Shown here in pieces: positions 7,427 through 16,416 of a stretch of 17,871 bases of DNA. Origin of the DNA: an uncultured Prevotella sp. (GTDB lineage: Bacteria; Bacteroidota; Bacteroidia; Bacteroidales; Bacteroidaceae); NCBI GenBank assembly GCA_947304695.1, contig CAMZBS010000040.1, positions 1 to 17,871 of the forward strand. Direction: 5' to 3'. Within the stretch, counting starts at the first letter, position 1. Each line of letters begins with the position of its first letter. The notes beneath the pieces were generated by a model. It had not been told where the DNA came from and searched no databases. It was given only the letters and a program-made list of their open reading frames with translations. A program made the position numbers and the translations under genes.

Positions 7427-9134
7427 GGTTCTCTTCTTGATGATTGTTTGCAGCATTCAACTGCGTACGCCGCACTTTCTGTGAAGGAGCCTGACGACGT
7501 TTCTGTACCTTTAGTTCCGTACCAGCCTTTTTTCCTCGCCATACAAAAATATCATCCTTTGAGAGCGGACGCACATAGTCAAACCATGCGAACCCCTCCA
7601 AGTAGCGCTTGTCGCGTGGTATCTGCGTCATAGGATACATGGTTCCGGTGCTTTTCGGTGCCCAGATACGCTGCAGTTTGCGCTGTTCCATAAACATGCG
7701 CAGCAGACTGGTTTCCATTGACACCATGCCCACGAAACTGCTATCGGATTCGTCCACAGGATAATAGACCACCAGCACATTGTCTTTCGCCTGTGCTTCA
7801 TGAATCTCACCTTTTATAAAAAAAGCGAACATCTCATGCGACGACACCTGATTATATATATCAGGCTTATGCATGTCCTCAATCGAGAAGGCCTGGTTTA
7901 TCACGTGGGCATGATCCACAACCGAATCCTTCATGTAGACCCGTATCTCTTCGCCCAGCAGTTGCTGGTTCTGATTCCACACAATGGGATCCTTATAGAG
8001 CACCATGCAGGAGTCTCTCTGATCGTAGACCAACGAGTCGCACACAGCCTGAATATCTATTCGGTACGCGCGAACCTTATTATACGCGTGTATAACACGG
8101 TAGACTGAATCCGTTTCCTTGTTGTAGGTAAATACCTTGAATGTGTCGGCATGCATGAAGAGCGAATCACGTTGTGAGAAATCCACCACCATGGCGCTGT
8201 CCGTACATTCGGCATAACCCGTATTCTCATTATAGTAGCCATAGTTGCCCCTCAGCTGGTTCTTATTGACGGTGTCAGTATAGACGATGTTTCGGAATGC
8301 CTCATTAATGCCCGTTTTGCCGTCATACCACAGGCTGTCGCCCGTGAGCACTCGGCCTTCGTTATCAAGCACAGAGCGATTCAGCAGTTCGCCCTGTTCG
8401 GTCTCAGTGTTGTAATAGCCCAATTCCGAATAGATATGACTCTTTCTGCTGTTGATGTCCGACGGCCCCACGATATGCGCCAGTTTCTTGCTGGTGTCAT
8501 AATACAGCGAATCGGTGGTCAGCAAGAAGCTCTTGTCCCGCATGGTAACGTCATAGTAAAAGATGGCCATCTTCGTATCCGTGTGATACTCGCCCCAGTC
8601 GCTCACCAGCGTAGTGGTCTTGTCAACCATCTTACCGCCCTCTTGGAAATAGCCCATATTCCACAACCGGTCATAATAAAGCGAATCGGTGTAAAGCGTC
8701 GTACTGCGATGTTTCAGTACCACGTTCTGCAAAGCCTGCATCAGCTGGTCGTTGCCGTCGTAGTAACCGTAGTCACTGACAAGCGAGAGCGTGTCGCCCT
8801 GATACATACGCACATGGCCGAAAGCCTCAAACGAGTTGCTTTCCTCAAAGAAGTTAGCACTGTCACACAAGAGCCGTGCCCCGGCATGTTCAAACTCCAC
8901 CTTGCCACGCAGCACCTGTGCGTCATTATTGCGCCACTTCTCATAAAAGAGTTCGTCGGCATGAACCAGGTAGACGCGCTTGTCGTCTACCTTCTTTCTT
9001 TTCTTCTGCTTAGTAGTACGTGGCTTTTTCGTCTGAGCGCGTTGCGCACTAACGAATAGTGAACAGTGAACAGTGAATAGTGCCATTAGCACTATCCACA
9101 AGAATCGCGCGTTTCCTATTCCACGTCTCTTCAC
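7398..9134 (-). CDS. OstA-like protein (LPS transport, LptA/LptD N-terminal-like)
   Basis: The 578-aa protein has an N-terminal signal sequence (hydrophobic residues about 11-30, cleavage near VSA|QRA), then a basic stretch, then a long series of OstA-type beta-jellyroll repeats: VYLVHADELFYEKW, LCDSANFFEESNSFEAFGHV, TLYTDSLYYD, LTTDSLYYDTSKKLA and LTGDSLWYDGKTG. Proteins of this fold form the periplasmic bridge or the N-terminal part of the outer-membrane complex that moves lipopolysaccharide. The C-terminal 60 residues are basic and low in hydrophobicity, with no barrel following, so it is not a full LptD. The start is a GTG at 9134; the next candidate, ATG at 9086, would leave a signal peptide without its positive N-terminus. 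Upstream, 58 bases separate it from the SurA-like gene. Confidence 0.87.
   Translation of the reverse strand: MKRRGIGNARFLWIVLMALFTVHCSLFVSAQRAQTKKPRTTKQKKRKKVDDKRVYLVHADELFYEKWRNNDAQVLRGKVEFEHAGARLLCDSANFFEESNSFEAFGHVRMYQGDTLSLVSDYGYYDGNDQLMQALQNVVLKHRSTTLYTDSLYYDRLWNMGYFQEGGKMVDKTTTLVSDWGEYHTDTKMAIFYYDVTMRDKSFLLTTDSLYYDTSKKLAHIVGPSDINSRKSHIYSELGYYNTETEQGELLNRSVLDNEGRVLTGDSLWYDGKTGINEAFRNIVYTDTVNKNQLRGNYGYYNENTGYAECTDSAMVVDFSQRDSLFMHADTFKVFTYNKETDSVYRVIHAYNKVRAYRIDIQAVCDSLVYDQRDSCMVLYKDPIVWNQNQQLLGEEIRVYMKDSVVDHAHVINQAFSIEDMHKPDIYNQVSSHEMFAFFIKGEIHEAQAKDNVLVVYYPVDESDSSFVGMVSMETSLLRMFMEQRKLQRIWAPKSTGTMYPMTQIPRDKRYLEGFAWFDYVRPLSKDDIFVWRGKKAGTELKVQKRRQAPSQKVRRTQLNAANNHQEENHEEAASIQP
9054..9081. 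repeat. Four 7-bp units in the signal-peptide codons of the OstA-like gene
   Basis: The plus strand shows GAATAGT, GAACAGT, GAACAGT and GAATAGT end to end (minus strand ACT[AG]TTC). They encode part of the hydrophobic signal sequence LFTVHCSLF. Seven is not a multiple of three, so gain or loss of one unit would shift the frame. Confidence 0.85.
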
Positions 9135-9163
9135 TTTTTACTCTTCACTTATCACCCATCACT
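9129..9163. repeat. Five 7-bp units around the OstA-like start codon
   Basis: Units ending in CACT, TACT, CACT, CACC and CACT recur every 7 bases, ending at 9135, 9142, 9149, 9156 and 9163. The proposed GTG start (9134-9132) lies in the last unit read on the minus strand, and the rest fills much of the 58-base gap to the upstream gene. Confidence 0.75.
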
Positions 9164-9192
9164 GTCTTCGTGCAGCGAAGCACTTCAGCGCA

Positions 9193-10599
9193 TCACCTCA
9201 CCCATCCTTCGTACTCGAAGTCACAGTCGCGATACTCGTCGTTAATGCGCACGTAGGTACTCTTGATTTTCTCTGTCACCCACTTGCGGAGTGCTTCTTC
9301 ACGACGTTTCTCGAGTACCACTTCCTGCATTACCTGAAAGTCTTCCGTGATAGTAGCCTTATGACCTTCAATGCGGTTCTTCAGCTTGGCAATCACACAC
9401 ACCGTTTTGCCTCGGGCATTGATCATGGTGAACGGAGCCGATATCTGCCCCACCTTCATTGTATCGACCACACGGGCCACCTCCGAAGGCAGGTCCTTCA
9501 ACTGGAACCTCGAGGTCTGTCCACGCTCCGAGCGGTTGGCCATCAGGCCACGGTTGTTACGAGTATCCTTGTCGTCGGAGAAGAAGCTCACGGCATCTTC
9601 AAACGTGTACTTATCAGCGGTAAGCACTCCCTGCAGCACGGGGGGAACCACACCTGCACGAATCTCGTTGGCAATAGTGTCAAGCAAGTTCAGCGACGCT
9701 GTGACAGCCGAGTCGCTTACCTCAGGCTTCAGTAGGATATGGCGCACCTTGATCTTGTCACCACGCTTGTCAACCAACTGGATGATATGGAAGCCGAACT
9801 CCGACTCCACAATCTTCGAAATCTTCTTCGGGTCGGTTAGGTTAAAGGCCACGGCAGCAAAGGCTGGGTCAAGCGTTCCACGCCCCGTATAGTCAAGTTC
9901 ACCTCCCAGACGGGCTGAACCGGGGTCTTGGGAATAAAGACGTGCCAGTGTCTGAAACGATGTCTCTCCTCGCGTCACACGGTCTGTGTAGTCGCGCAAC
10001 TGGTCTTTCACACGATTGAGTTCCTCCGGCGTTATACGCGGCGTATGCGTGATAATCTGCACCTCAACCTCCGTGGGCACGTATGGGATGCTGTCCTGCG
10101 GCAGGTCCTTGAAGAAGCGGCGCACCTCGGCAGGCGTTGCCGTGACTTTCTCCGACAGTTTCTGCTTCATGCGCTGAATCATAATCTGGTCGCGCAGCTC
10201 GTCGTGCATCGATGCCCTGATCTGACTTATGCTCTGTTTGCGGTATTCCTCAAGTTTCTCACGCGAGCCAATCTGCGAGATCATATACTCCAAGCGTGCT
10301 TCCACCTGCGACGATATTTCCGCCTCAGTGGCCTGCACACTGTCAATGGCAGCCTGATGCAGGAACAGTTTCTGCACAGCAATCTGTTCGGGAATGGCGC
10401 AGTCAGGGTTACGATCCCAGCGCATGCCTTCCATGGCTGCCTGTATGCGTGTCACCTCAACATCACTCTTCAGAATGGGTTCGTCGCCCACCACCCAGAT
10501 AACCTCGTCGACAGCGTTTTGCGCAAAAGAAGTGACAACTGACAAGTGGTAGGTGATAAGCGACAAGACTATCACCATCATCCATCTACGTCTCATCAT
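9193..10599 (-). CDS. SurA-like periplasmic peptidyl-prolyl isomerase, two parvulin domains
   Basis: The 468-aa protein has a signal peptide (MMRRRWMMVIVLSLITYHLS..., cleaved near SFA|QNA), a SurA-like N-terminal helical domain (VDEVIWVVGDEPILKSDVEV, to about 170), and two parvulin regions. The first (about 177-278) shows FQTLARLYSQDPGSARLGGE and FGFHIIQLVDKR. The second begins KVRHILLKPEVSDSAV near 284 and runs to about 405. SurA-type proteins chaperone unfolded outer-membrane proteins through the periplasm. The ATG at 10599 follows the stop of the preceding isomerase gene with one base between (a second ATG at 10596 is possible), so the two are translated together. It lies directly upstream of the OstA-like gene, which fits a role in outer-membrane assembly. 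Confidence 0.92.
   Translation of the reverse strand: MMRRRWMMVIVLSLITYHLSVVTSFAQNAVDEVIWVVGDEPILKSDVEVTRIQAAMEGMRWDRNPDCAIPEQIAVQKLFLHQAAIDSVQATEAEISSQVEARLEYMISQIGSREKLEEYRKQSISQIRASMHDELRDQIMIQRMKQKLSEKVTATPAEVRRFFKDLPQDSIPYVPTEVEVQIITHTPRITPEELNRVKDQLRDYTDRVTRGETSFQTLARLYSQDPGSARLGGELDYTGRGTLDPAFAAVAFNLTDPKKISKIVESEFGFHIIQLVDKRGDKIKVRHILLKPEVSDSAVTASLNLLDTIANEIRAGVVPPVLQGVLTADKYTFEDAVSFFSDDKDTRNNRGLMANRSERGQTSRFQLKDLPSEVARVVDTMKVGQISAPFTMINARGKTVCVIAKLKNRIEGHKATITEDFQVMQEVVLEKRREEALRKWVTEKIKSTYVRINDEYRDCDFEYEGWVR
10532..10566. repeat. Five 7-bp units in the signal-peptide codons of the SurA-like gene
   Basis: The plus strand reads GTGACAA, CTGACAA, GTGGTAG, GTGATAA and GCGACAA without interruption. 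On the coding strand they specify the signal-peptide segment LSLITYHLSVVTS. Confidence 0.85.
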
Positions 10600-10600
10600 A

Positions 10601-12070
10601 TTAGTGCTTGTTTACGGTTTCCAACACATCCTTGTTTACGGTAAAGGTGTACTTCTTGCGCAACTCAGCCACCCATTCCTTCTCCAACTGCTCCTGATAG
10701 TCGGCCACCACCAGTCCGCGCACGTCGGTATAGTCTTCGGGACCTTTCTTCAGCATCCATCCGTAGACATCGTCAATGGGATAGTCCTTCAACTTGTTCA
10801 CAGTGGTGTCCTTCTTGAACACGACGCTGTCCACCAAGGCATTGTCGCCCTGACGGAAGATGCCCTTTTCCACACGGATGCGTATAACGCTGTCAGCATT
10901 GAACGTGGTGCGCAACTTCTCGGCCCACTGGTCAAACGGCAGTTTCTTCACGCAGTCCTTCACCGCCTGACGGTCGGCCTGGTTCTTCACATGGAAGGCC
11001 ATGCCCTTGAAGCGGGGCTTGTCCCAACTGTACTTTTTCTTGTTTTTCTTGAAGAACTGTGCCAACCCGGCCTCATCCTTGGCACCCTTGTCCCACACCA
11101 GGCGGTTGCTCACCTCATAGAGCAGCAGACCGTCGTGATACTCACGAATCAGGTTTTTCAGCTCGGGATCCTTGGCAGCATATTCATCGGCCTTCTGATC
11201 CATCAGCTCAGCCTTGGTCACGGCACCGTCGGCAGCCTTCACCAGCGAGTCGACCACCTGTTCGGCAATACGCTCACGCAGATTGCGCTGCTCAATGAAC
11301 CGGATGATGTTGTCGTGGTGGAACTCGAAAGGCTCCAGCATCTTGCGTCCGCGCAGCTGGATGATATGATATCCGTAGGGCGACTGCACGATGGGCGACA
11401 CCTCGCCGGAGTCTTTCAGGGCGTAAGCAGCATCCTCAAACTCCTTCACCAGCTGACCGCGCTGCACGAAGGGCAGCAGTCCGCCCTGACGGGCAGAGCC
11501 GGGGTCTTGCGACAACTTTGCGGCCAGTTCCGAGAAATCGGCACCAGCTTTCAGGGCCTTGTAGATGGAGTCTATGCGCACCTTAGCGGCCTCCTGTTCG
11601 GCCTGCGATGCCTGCTGGTCAAGACGCAGCAGGATGTGGGCTGTCTGAATCAGGCCGTCAGGGCCTATCTGCTGCACCGTCTGGTCATAGATGCGGTGGG
11701 CTTCCTTCTCAATGTCGGCATCAGTCACCATCAACGGACGCACCTGCTGGTCGCGGTACTGGGCAAACTCTTCCTTGAACGACTGCAGCGTGTCATAGCG
11801 TGCATCGAGGGCGGCACACACCTTCAACTTATAATTAATAAATAGGTCTACATACTCCTCAACGGTCTTCTTGTCAATCACGCCGTCAGAGTTGTTCTTG
11901 TTGTAGCTATATTCAAACTCTGAACGCGACACAGGCTCTCCGTTGATGGTCATAATCACCGGATCGGCTGTCTGTGCCATGATAGGCAAAAAGGAAAAAA
12001 GGCAAAAGGGTAAAACGAACTTTACCCTGCCTTTTAACCTCAATACCATTTTTCTTGTCAGTTCCTTCAT
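10601..12070 (-). CDS. Periplasmic PpiC-type peptidyl-prolyl isomerase, one parvulin domain
   Basis: The 489-aa protein has a signal peptide ending at PIMA|QTADP, a SurA-like N-terminal segment (DPVIMTINGEPVSRSEFEYS), and one parvulin domain at about 142-242 (TAHILLRLDQQ, then DFSELAAKLSQDPGSARQGG and YGYHIIQLRGRK). The remaining 245 residues are helical and charged, possibly a degenerate second domain. It should act on folding of exported proteins together with the adjacent SurA-like protein, whose gene starts one base after this stop. Either ATG 12070 or ATG 12049 (seven codons in, preceded by AAGGA at a distance of about 12 bases) may be the true start; the longer form adds a charged lead. 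It lies 51 bases downstream of guaB and probably shares its transcript. Confidence 0.9.
   Translation of the reverse strand: MKELTRKMVLRLKGRVKFVLPFCLFSFLPIMAQTADPVIMTINGEPVSRSEFEYSYNKNNSDGVIDKKTVEEYVDLFINYKLKVCAALDARYDTLQSFKEEFAQYRDQQVRPLMVTDADIEKEAHRIYDQTVQQIGPDGLIQTAHILLRLDQQASQAEQEAAKVRIDSIYKALKAGADFSELAAKLSQDPGSARQGGLLPFVQRGQLVKEFEDAAYALKDSGEVSPIVQSPYGYHIIQLRGRKMLEPFEFHHDNIIRFIEQRNLRERIAEQVVDSLVKAADGAVTKAELMDQKADEYAAKDPELKNLIREYHDGLLLYEVSNRLVWDKGAKDEAGLAQFFKKNKKKYSWDKPRFKGMAFHVKNQADRQAVKDCVKKLPFDQWAEKLRTTFNADSVIRIRVEKGIFRQGDNALVDSVVFKKDTTVNKLKDYPIDDVYGWMLKKGPEDYTDVRGLVVADYQEQLEKEWVAELRKKYTFTVNKDVLETVNKH
11985..12010. repeat. 7-8-bp-period tract in the signal-peptide codons of the PpiC-type gene
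   Basis: GG dinucleotides followed by A-runs recur at 11985, 11993, 12001 and 12008 (steps of 8, 8 and 7). On the coding strand this T/C-rich tract encodes the hydrophobic segment LPFCLFSFLPI. Confidence 0.6.
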
Positions 12071-12082
12071 TGCTTATTTCAA

Positions 12083-12118
12083 CTTTTTTACCCTTTTACT
12101 TTTTTACCTTTTTACCCT
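12083..12118. repeat. 8-bp-period TTAC tract between guaB and the PpiC-type gene
   Basis: TTAC occurs at 12088, 12096, 12104 and 12112, an exact 8-base period, each preceded by a T-run. It fills most of the 51-base gap. On the minus (transcribed) strand it is purine rich (GGTAAAAA), so it might also serve as an A/G-rich leader for translation of the downstream gene. Confidence 0.7.
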
Positions 12119-12121
12119 TCC

Positions 12122-13699
<1,578 letters not shown>

Positions 13700-13744
13700 T
13701 TAACCCACCATGCAACGGTTTCCGGCAGTCCCGCCTGCTGACAC

Positions 13745-15580
13745 TTACTTCATCTTGATGCACAACTTGGTGAGGTCGTCGCTGGGATCGGCATCGCCCA
13801 CAAACTCCTCAACGGCCCTGTGGATGGTCTCCGATGTCTCACGAGCATTGCCCAGGTCTTGCTGCAACAATGCCTGCAGGCGCTCGTCGCCAAACTGCTC
13901 CTTGTTGATGTTCTCAGCCTCGTTGATGCCGTCGGTGTAGACAAAGAGGGTCTTCCCGCGCATGCTTTCGAGTTCTTCGCCTTCAAAATGCATCTCCGGC
14001 CACAGGCCGATGGGCGCGTTAGACTCTATCTTCATGTATTCACCGTCGAGCAGGGGCGGGTTGTGACCGGCATTGCAGAACTCCATGTGGCCCGTCTTCA
14101 GGTTGATGAGTCCGATGAACATGGTGACGAACATGCCCTGCTCGTTGTCCTCAGAGAGCACATTGTTCAAGCGCGTCGCAATGGTGTCGGGCATGAGCTT
14201 GCCGTCAACCAGCGTGCGGAACATGCGGGTTACCTCAGCCATGTAGAGGGCCGCCGGAATGCCCTTGCCGCTGACGTCGCCCACACAGAAGTACAGCAGG
14301 TCGTCGATGAGGGCGTAGCCGTAGAGGTCGCCGCCCACTTCGCGGGCCGGTGTCATCATGGCATAGATGTCCACATCCTTACGCTTGGGGAAGACATGGG
14401 GAAGCATGCGCTTCTGTATCTCACGGGCAATGCGCAGCTCACTCGCAATGCGCTCCTTGGCCTTGGTGGTCTTTTCGAGCACGTCGTATGCCTGCTGCAG
14501 TTTCTGGTTGATGCTTTGCAGGTGTTTCGCCTGCTTCTTGCGACGATAGGCAAAGATGGAGAGGAAGGTGATGACTATGGCAGCAATGATGCCACCACCC
14601 ATCAGCATCAGGCGGTCGTTGGCCAGCTGCTGCTCCTTCACCTCGTTCTCAGCGTAGGTGATGGACAGCTCGCTGTCGAACTCGTTCATCTGCGAACGTG
14701 CCTCCGACGACTGGATGGAGTCAATCACCGCACGGGTGCGCTTCTGCCAGTAGAGAGCCTGCTTCCAGTCGCCCATGTGCTCGTATATCGACGCCTTCTG
14801 GGCATACTTGTTCTGCATGTGGATGAGCTTTTCACTACGCTTTAGGGCAAGCTGCCACTGCTTGCGGTTCTTGGCCTGATAGACGCTGAGCAGCTCGCCG
14901 AAGAGTCCGCCCTGACCGCCATGCTCCGCAATCAGCTGTGCCCGTTCCTTGTAAGCCTCTTCAAAGCCGAGGCTGTCGCCCTGGTTATAGCGTGCCAGAC
15001 ATTTATAGCTCCAGGCCGTAATCTGGTTCATCGGTATGATGCCGGGTTCCCCAAGTGCCTTGCAGGCGTTCTCCTGCACCTCGCCGTAGTCTTTTCGGTG
15101 GAGTGCCACCTCACAAAGTCCCAGATAGCAGGGAGCTGCACTCTCGCCGGGCAGGTATTTCTCCTTGAGCTTCAGCGCCTGGGTGAAACTCTTCTCTGCC
15201 AGTCCCATGTTGCCCGACTCCTGGCGTATGGTGCCCAGGGTGAAGGTGGCGAAATACATGCCGATGTTGCTCTTGTGCTCCTTGGCATGATGGTAGATGG
15301 CATGAGCCAGCCTGACACCCTCCTTTCGGTCGACATACTCAAACATGTAGAGTGCCTCATAGCTGCACATCCTGTAGTAGATGTCCTCATAGCCCGTCTT
15401 CTCGGTAGCTTTCTTCACCTGGCTGACGGTGGCAAAATACTTGTCCGTCTGTCGGGAACTGTAATAGTGGAAAGCCTGGTCTGTCAGCTGCTGTATCTCG
15501 GCTGTTGGCTGCTTGTCGTCGCGAGCATTTGCCGCAACAATCTGAAGCAGGAGCAATAAAAAACATGCTACTTTCTTCAT
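13745..15580 (-). CDS. Membrane TPR-SpoIIE (PP2C-type) serine phosphatase
   Basis: The 611-aa protein has a signal sequence (MKKVACFLLLLLQIVAANA), a TPR-like helical sensor region at about 30-320 (e.g. GNMGLAEKSFTQALKLKEKY, GDWKQALYWQKRTRAVIDSI), one membrane segment at about 325-345 followed by YRRKK, a coiled coil (350-390), and a cytoplasmic SpoIIE/PP2C domain. Metal-binding motifs are intact: GGDLYGY (416-422), GDVSGKG (434-440), NAGHNPP (503-509), YTDGINEA (548-555) and SDDLT (600-604). Such phosphatases dephosphorylate a STAS antagonist in partner-switching systems. The start is the ATG at 15580, behind a TTTG-N21-TACCTTTG promoter; an extension to 15673 would cover that promoter. It is divergent from the operon encoding the likely partners. 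No clear terminator is seen after it. Confidence 0.93.
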   Translation of the reverse strand: MKKVACFLLLLLQIVAANARDDKQPTAEIQQLTDQAFHYYSSRQTDKYFATVSQVKKATEKTGYEDIYYRMCSYEALYMFEYVDRKEGVRLAHAIYHHAKEHKSNIGMYFATFTLGTIRQESGNMGLAEKSFTQALKLKEKYLPGESAAPCYLGLCEVALHRKDYGEVQENACKALGEPGIIPMNQITAWSYKCLARYNQGDSLGFEEAYKERAQLIAEHGGQGGLFGELLSVYQAKNRKQWQLALKRSEKLIHMQNKYAQKASIYEHMGDWKQALYWQKRTRAVIDSIQSSEARSQMNEFDSELSITYAENEVKEQQLANDRLMLMGGGIIAAIVITFLSIFAYRRKKQAKHLQSINQKLQQAYDVLEKTTKAKERIASELRIAREIQKRMLPHVFPKRKDVDIYAMMTPAREVGGDLYGYALIDDLLYFCVGDVSGKGIPAALYMAEVTRMFRTLVDGKLMPDTIATRLNNVLSEDNEQGMFVTMFIGLINLKTGHMEFCNAGHNPPLLDGEYMKIESNAPIGLWPEMHFEGEELESMRGKTLFVYTDGINEAENINKEQFGDERLQALLQQDLGNARETSETIHRAVEEFVGDADPSDDLTKLCIKMK

Positions 15581-15599
15581 AATCTTCTGCAATTTTCTG

Positions 15600-15632
15600 C
15601 AAAGGTAAAGAAAATCAGCAAAAAAAGACAAA
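15600..15632 (-). promoter_or_regulatory. Promoter of the SpoIIE phosphatase gene
   Basis: TTTG at 15632-15629 and TACCTTTG at 15607-15600 on the minus strand are 21 bases apart. The -7 box ends 19 bases before the ATG. Confidence 0.75.
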
Positions 15633-15649
15633 ATGTTATCATTTTTTTG

Positions 15650-15657
15650 TAACTTTG
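15650..15657 (+). promoter_or_regulatory. -7 element of the anti-sigma/STAS/kinase operon
   Basis: TAACTTTG on the plus strand fits TAnnTTTG and lies 33 bases before the ATG at 15691. No -33 TTTG is visible at the right distance. It is only about 18 bases from the oppositely directed promoter, so the two may compete for polymerase. Confidence 0.55.
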
Positions 15658-15690
15658 GCCCCCATAATGGCATATTTTTGTCGTGTGAGC

Positions 15691-16101
15691 ATGATCAAGG
15701 AAATAACTATAGGCAATAAGCCCAGTGAACTGAAGCGGGTGGCTGGCTTCGTCGACGAGATTGGCAAAGAGCTGGGTCTCGACGGCGAGTTGCTCATGAA
15801 CCTGAACCTGGTACTGGAGGAGATAGTGTCGAACATCATCTTCTATGCCCATCCCCAGCAAACGGACGATTACATCGGACTGAAAGCGGAAAGCGACGGA
15901 AAGGAAATCACCCTGACGCTGGCCGACCACGGCATTGAATTTGACCCGACGAAGAAGGGCAACCTCAACACCGACGTGAACCCCGCAGAACGGGAAATCG
16001 GCGGGATGGGCATCTTCATCGTCAAGAACATCATGAATCAGGTAGCCTACCAGCGTTTGAACGACCAGAACCTAGTCATCATGAAAAAGAAAATCAAATA
16101 G
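15691..16101 (+). CDS. RsbW/SpoIIAB-like ATP-binding protein (anti-sigma factor-type Ser kinase)
   Basis: The 136-aa product is a stand-alone HATPase_c_2 domain. Motifs are LVLEEIVSNIIFYAH with N-box Glu44 and Asn48, the G1 box ADHGIEFDPT (78-87) and the G2 box GGMGIFIVKNIM (104-115). In the Bacillus Rsb and Spo systems such proteins bind a sigma factor or phosphorylate a STAS antagonist. Here the STAS gene begins two bases after this stop, so that protein is the obvious partner. The ATG at 15691 gives the family-like N-terminus MIKEITIGNKPSELK; an ATG at 15667 would add eight residues and would lie only about 10 bases from the -7 element. No sigma factor gene is nearby, so the target is unknown. 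Confidence 0.9.
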   Translation: MIKEITIGNKPSELKRVAGFVDEIGKELGLDGELLMNLNLVLEEIVSNIIFYAHPQQTDDYIGLKAESDGKEITLTLADHGIEFDPTKKGNLNTDVNPAEREIGGMGIFIVKNIMNQVAYQRLNDQNLVIMKKKIK

Positions 16102-16103
16102 CT

Positions 16104-16412
16104 ATGACACAAATACTGAAAGAAGGTGGCAAGACCATCATCAAGACCGGCAGCCGTATTGACACAGTGAATGCCGACGAATTTGAGCAAGACATCCAGC
16201 CAGCACTGCAAGAGACAGGCGTCGACCTGGAAATGGACTGCACAGACCTGACCTACATGGCCAGCTCAGGACTGCGAATCATACAGAAGACCATGCGCAC
16301 GGTCATGAAGGGAAAGGGCCAGTTCAAGATTGTCAATGTGAACCCGGCCATCTACAAAGTGCTTCAGATGACGGGATTCACCAAGTTCATGACCGTCGAG
16401 CAGAAACCCTGA
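16104..16412 (+). CDS. STAS-domain anti-anti-sigma factor (SpoIIAA/RsbV-like)
   Basis: The 102-aa protein is a single STAS domain: GSRIDTVNADEFEQDI near the N-terminus, then DCTDLTYMASSGLRII at 45-60 with the conserved SSG, whose second Ser (55) matches the phosphorylated Ser58 of SpoIIAA. The end is VNPAIYKVLQMTGFTKFM. In partner switching the unphosphorylated form binds the RsbW-like kinase and frees its target; a SpoIIE phosphatase removes the phosphate. All three activities are encoded here. Spacing is 2 bases from the upstream gene and 4 bases to the histidine kinase, so translation is probably coupled. Confidence 0.93.
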   Translation: MTQILKEGGKTIIKTGSRIDTVNADEFEQDIQPALQETGVDLEMDCTDLTYMASSGLRIIQKTMRTVMKGKGQFKIVNVNPAIYKVLQMTGFTKFMTVEQKP

Positions 16413-16416
16413 CACC

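Noticed and set aside
10553..11845. Plus-strand frame of 430 codons
   Set aside because: It lies opposite the PpiC-type isomerase gene, has no recognisable domain and is rich in His/Leu/Val/Gln as expected of an antisense frame.
13820..14845. Plus-strand frame of 341 codons
   Set aside because: Antisense to the SpoIIE phosphatase gene, whose motifs are intact; no domain is visible in the plus frame.
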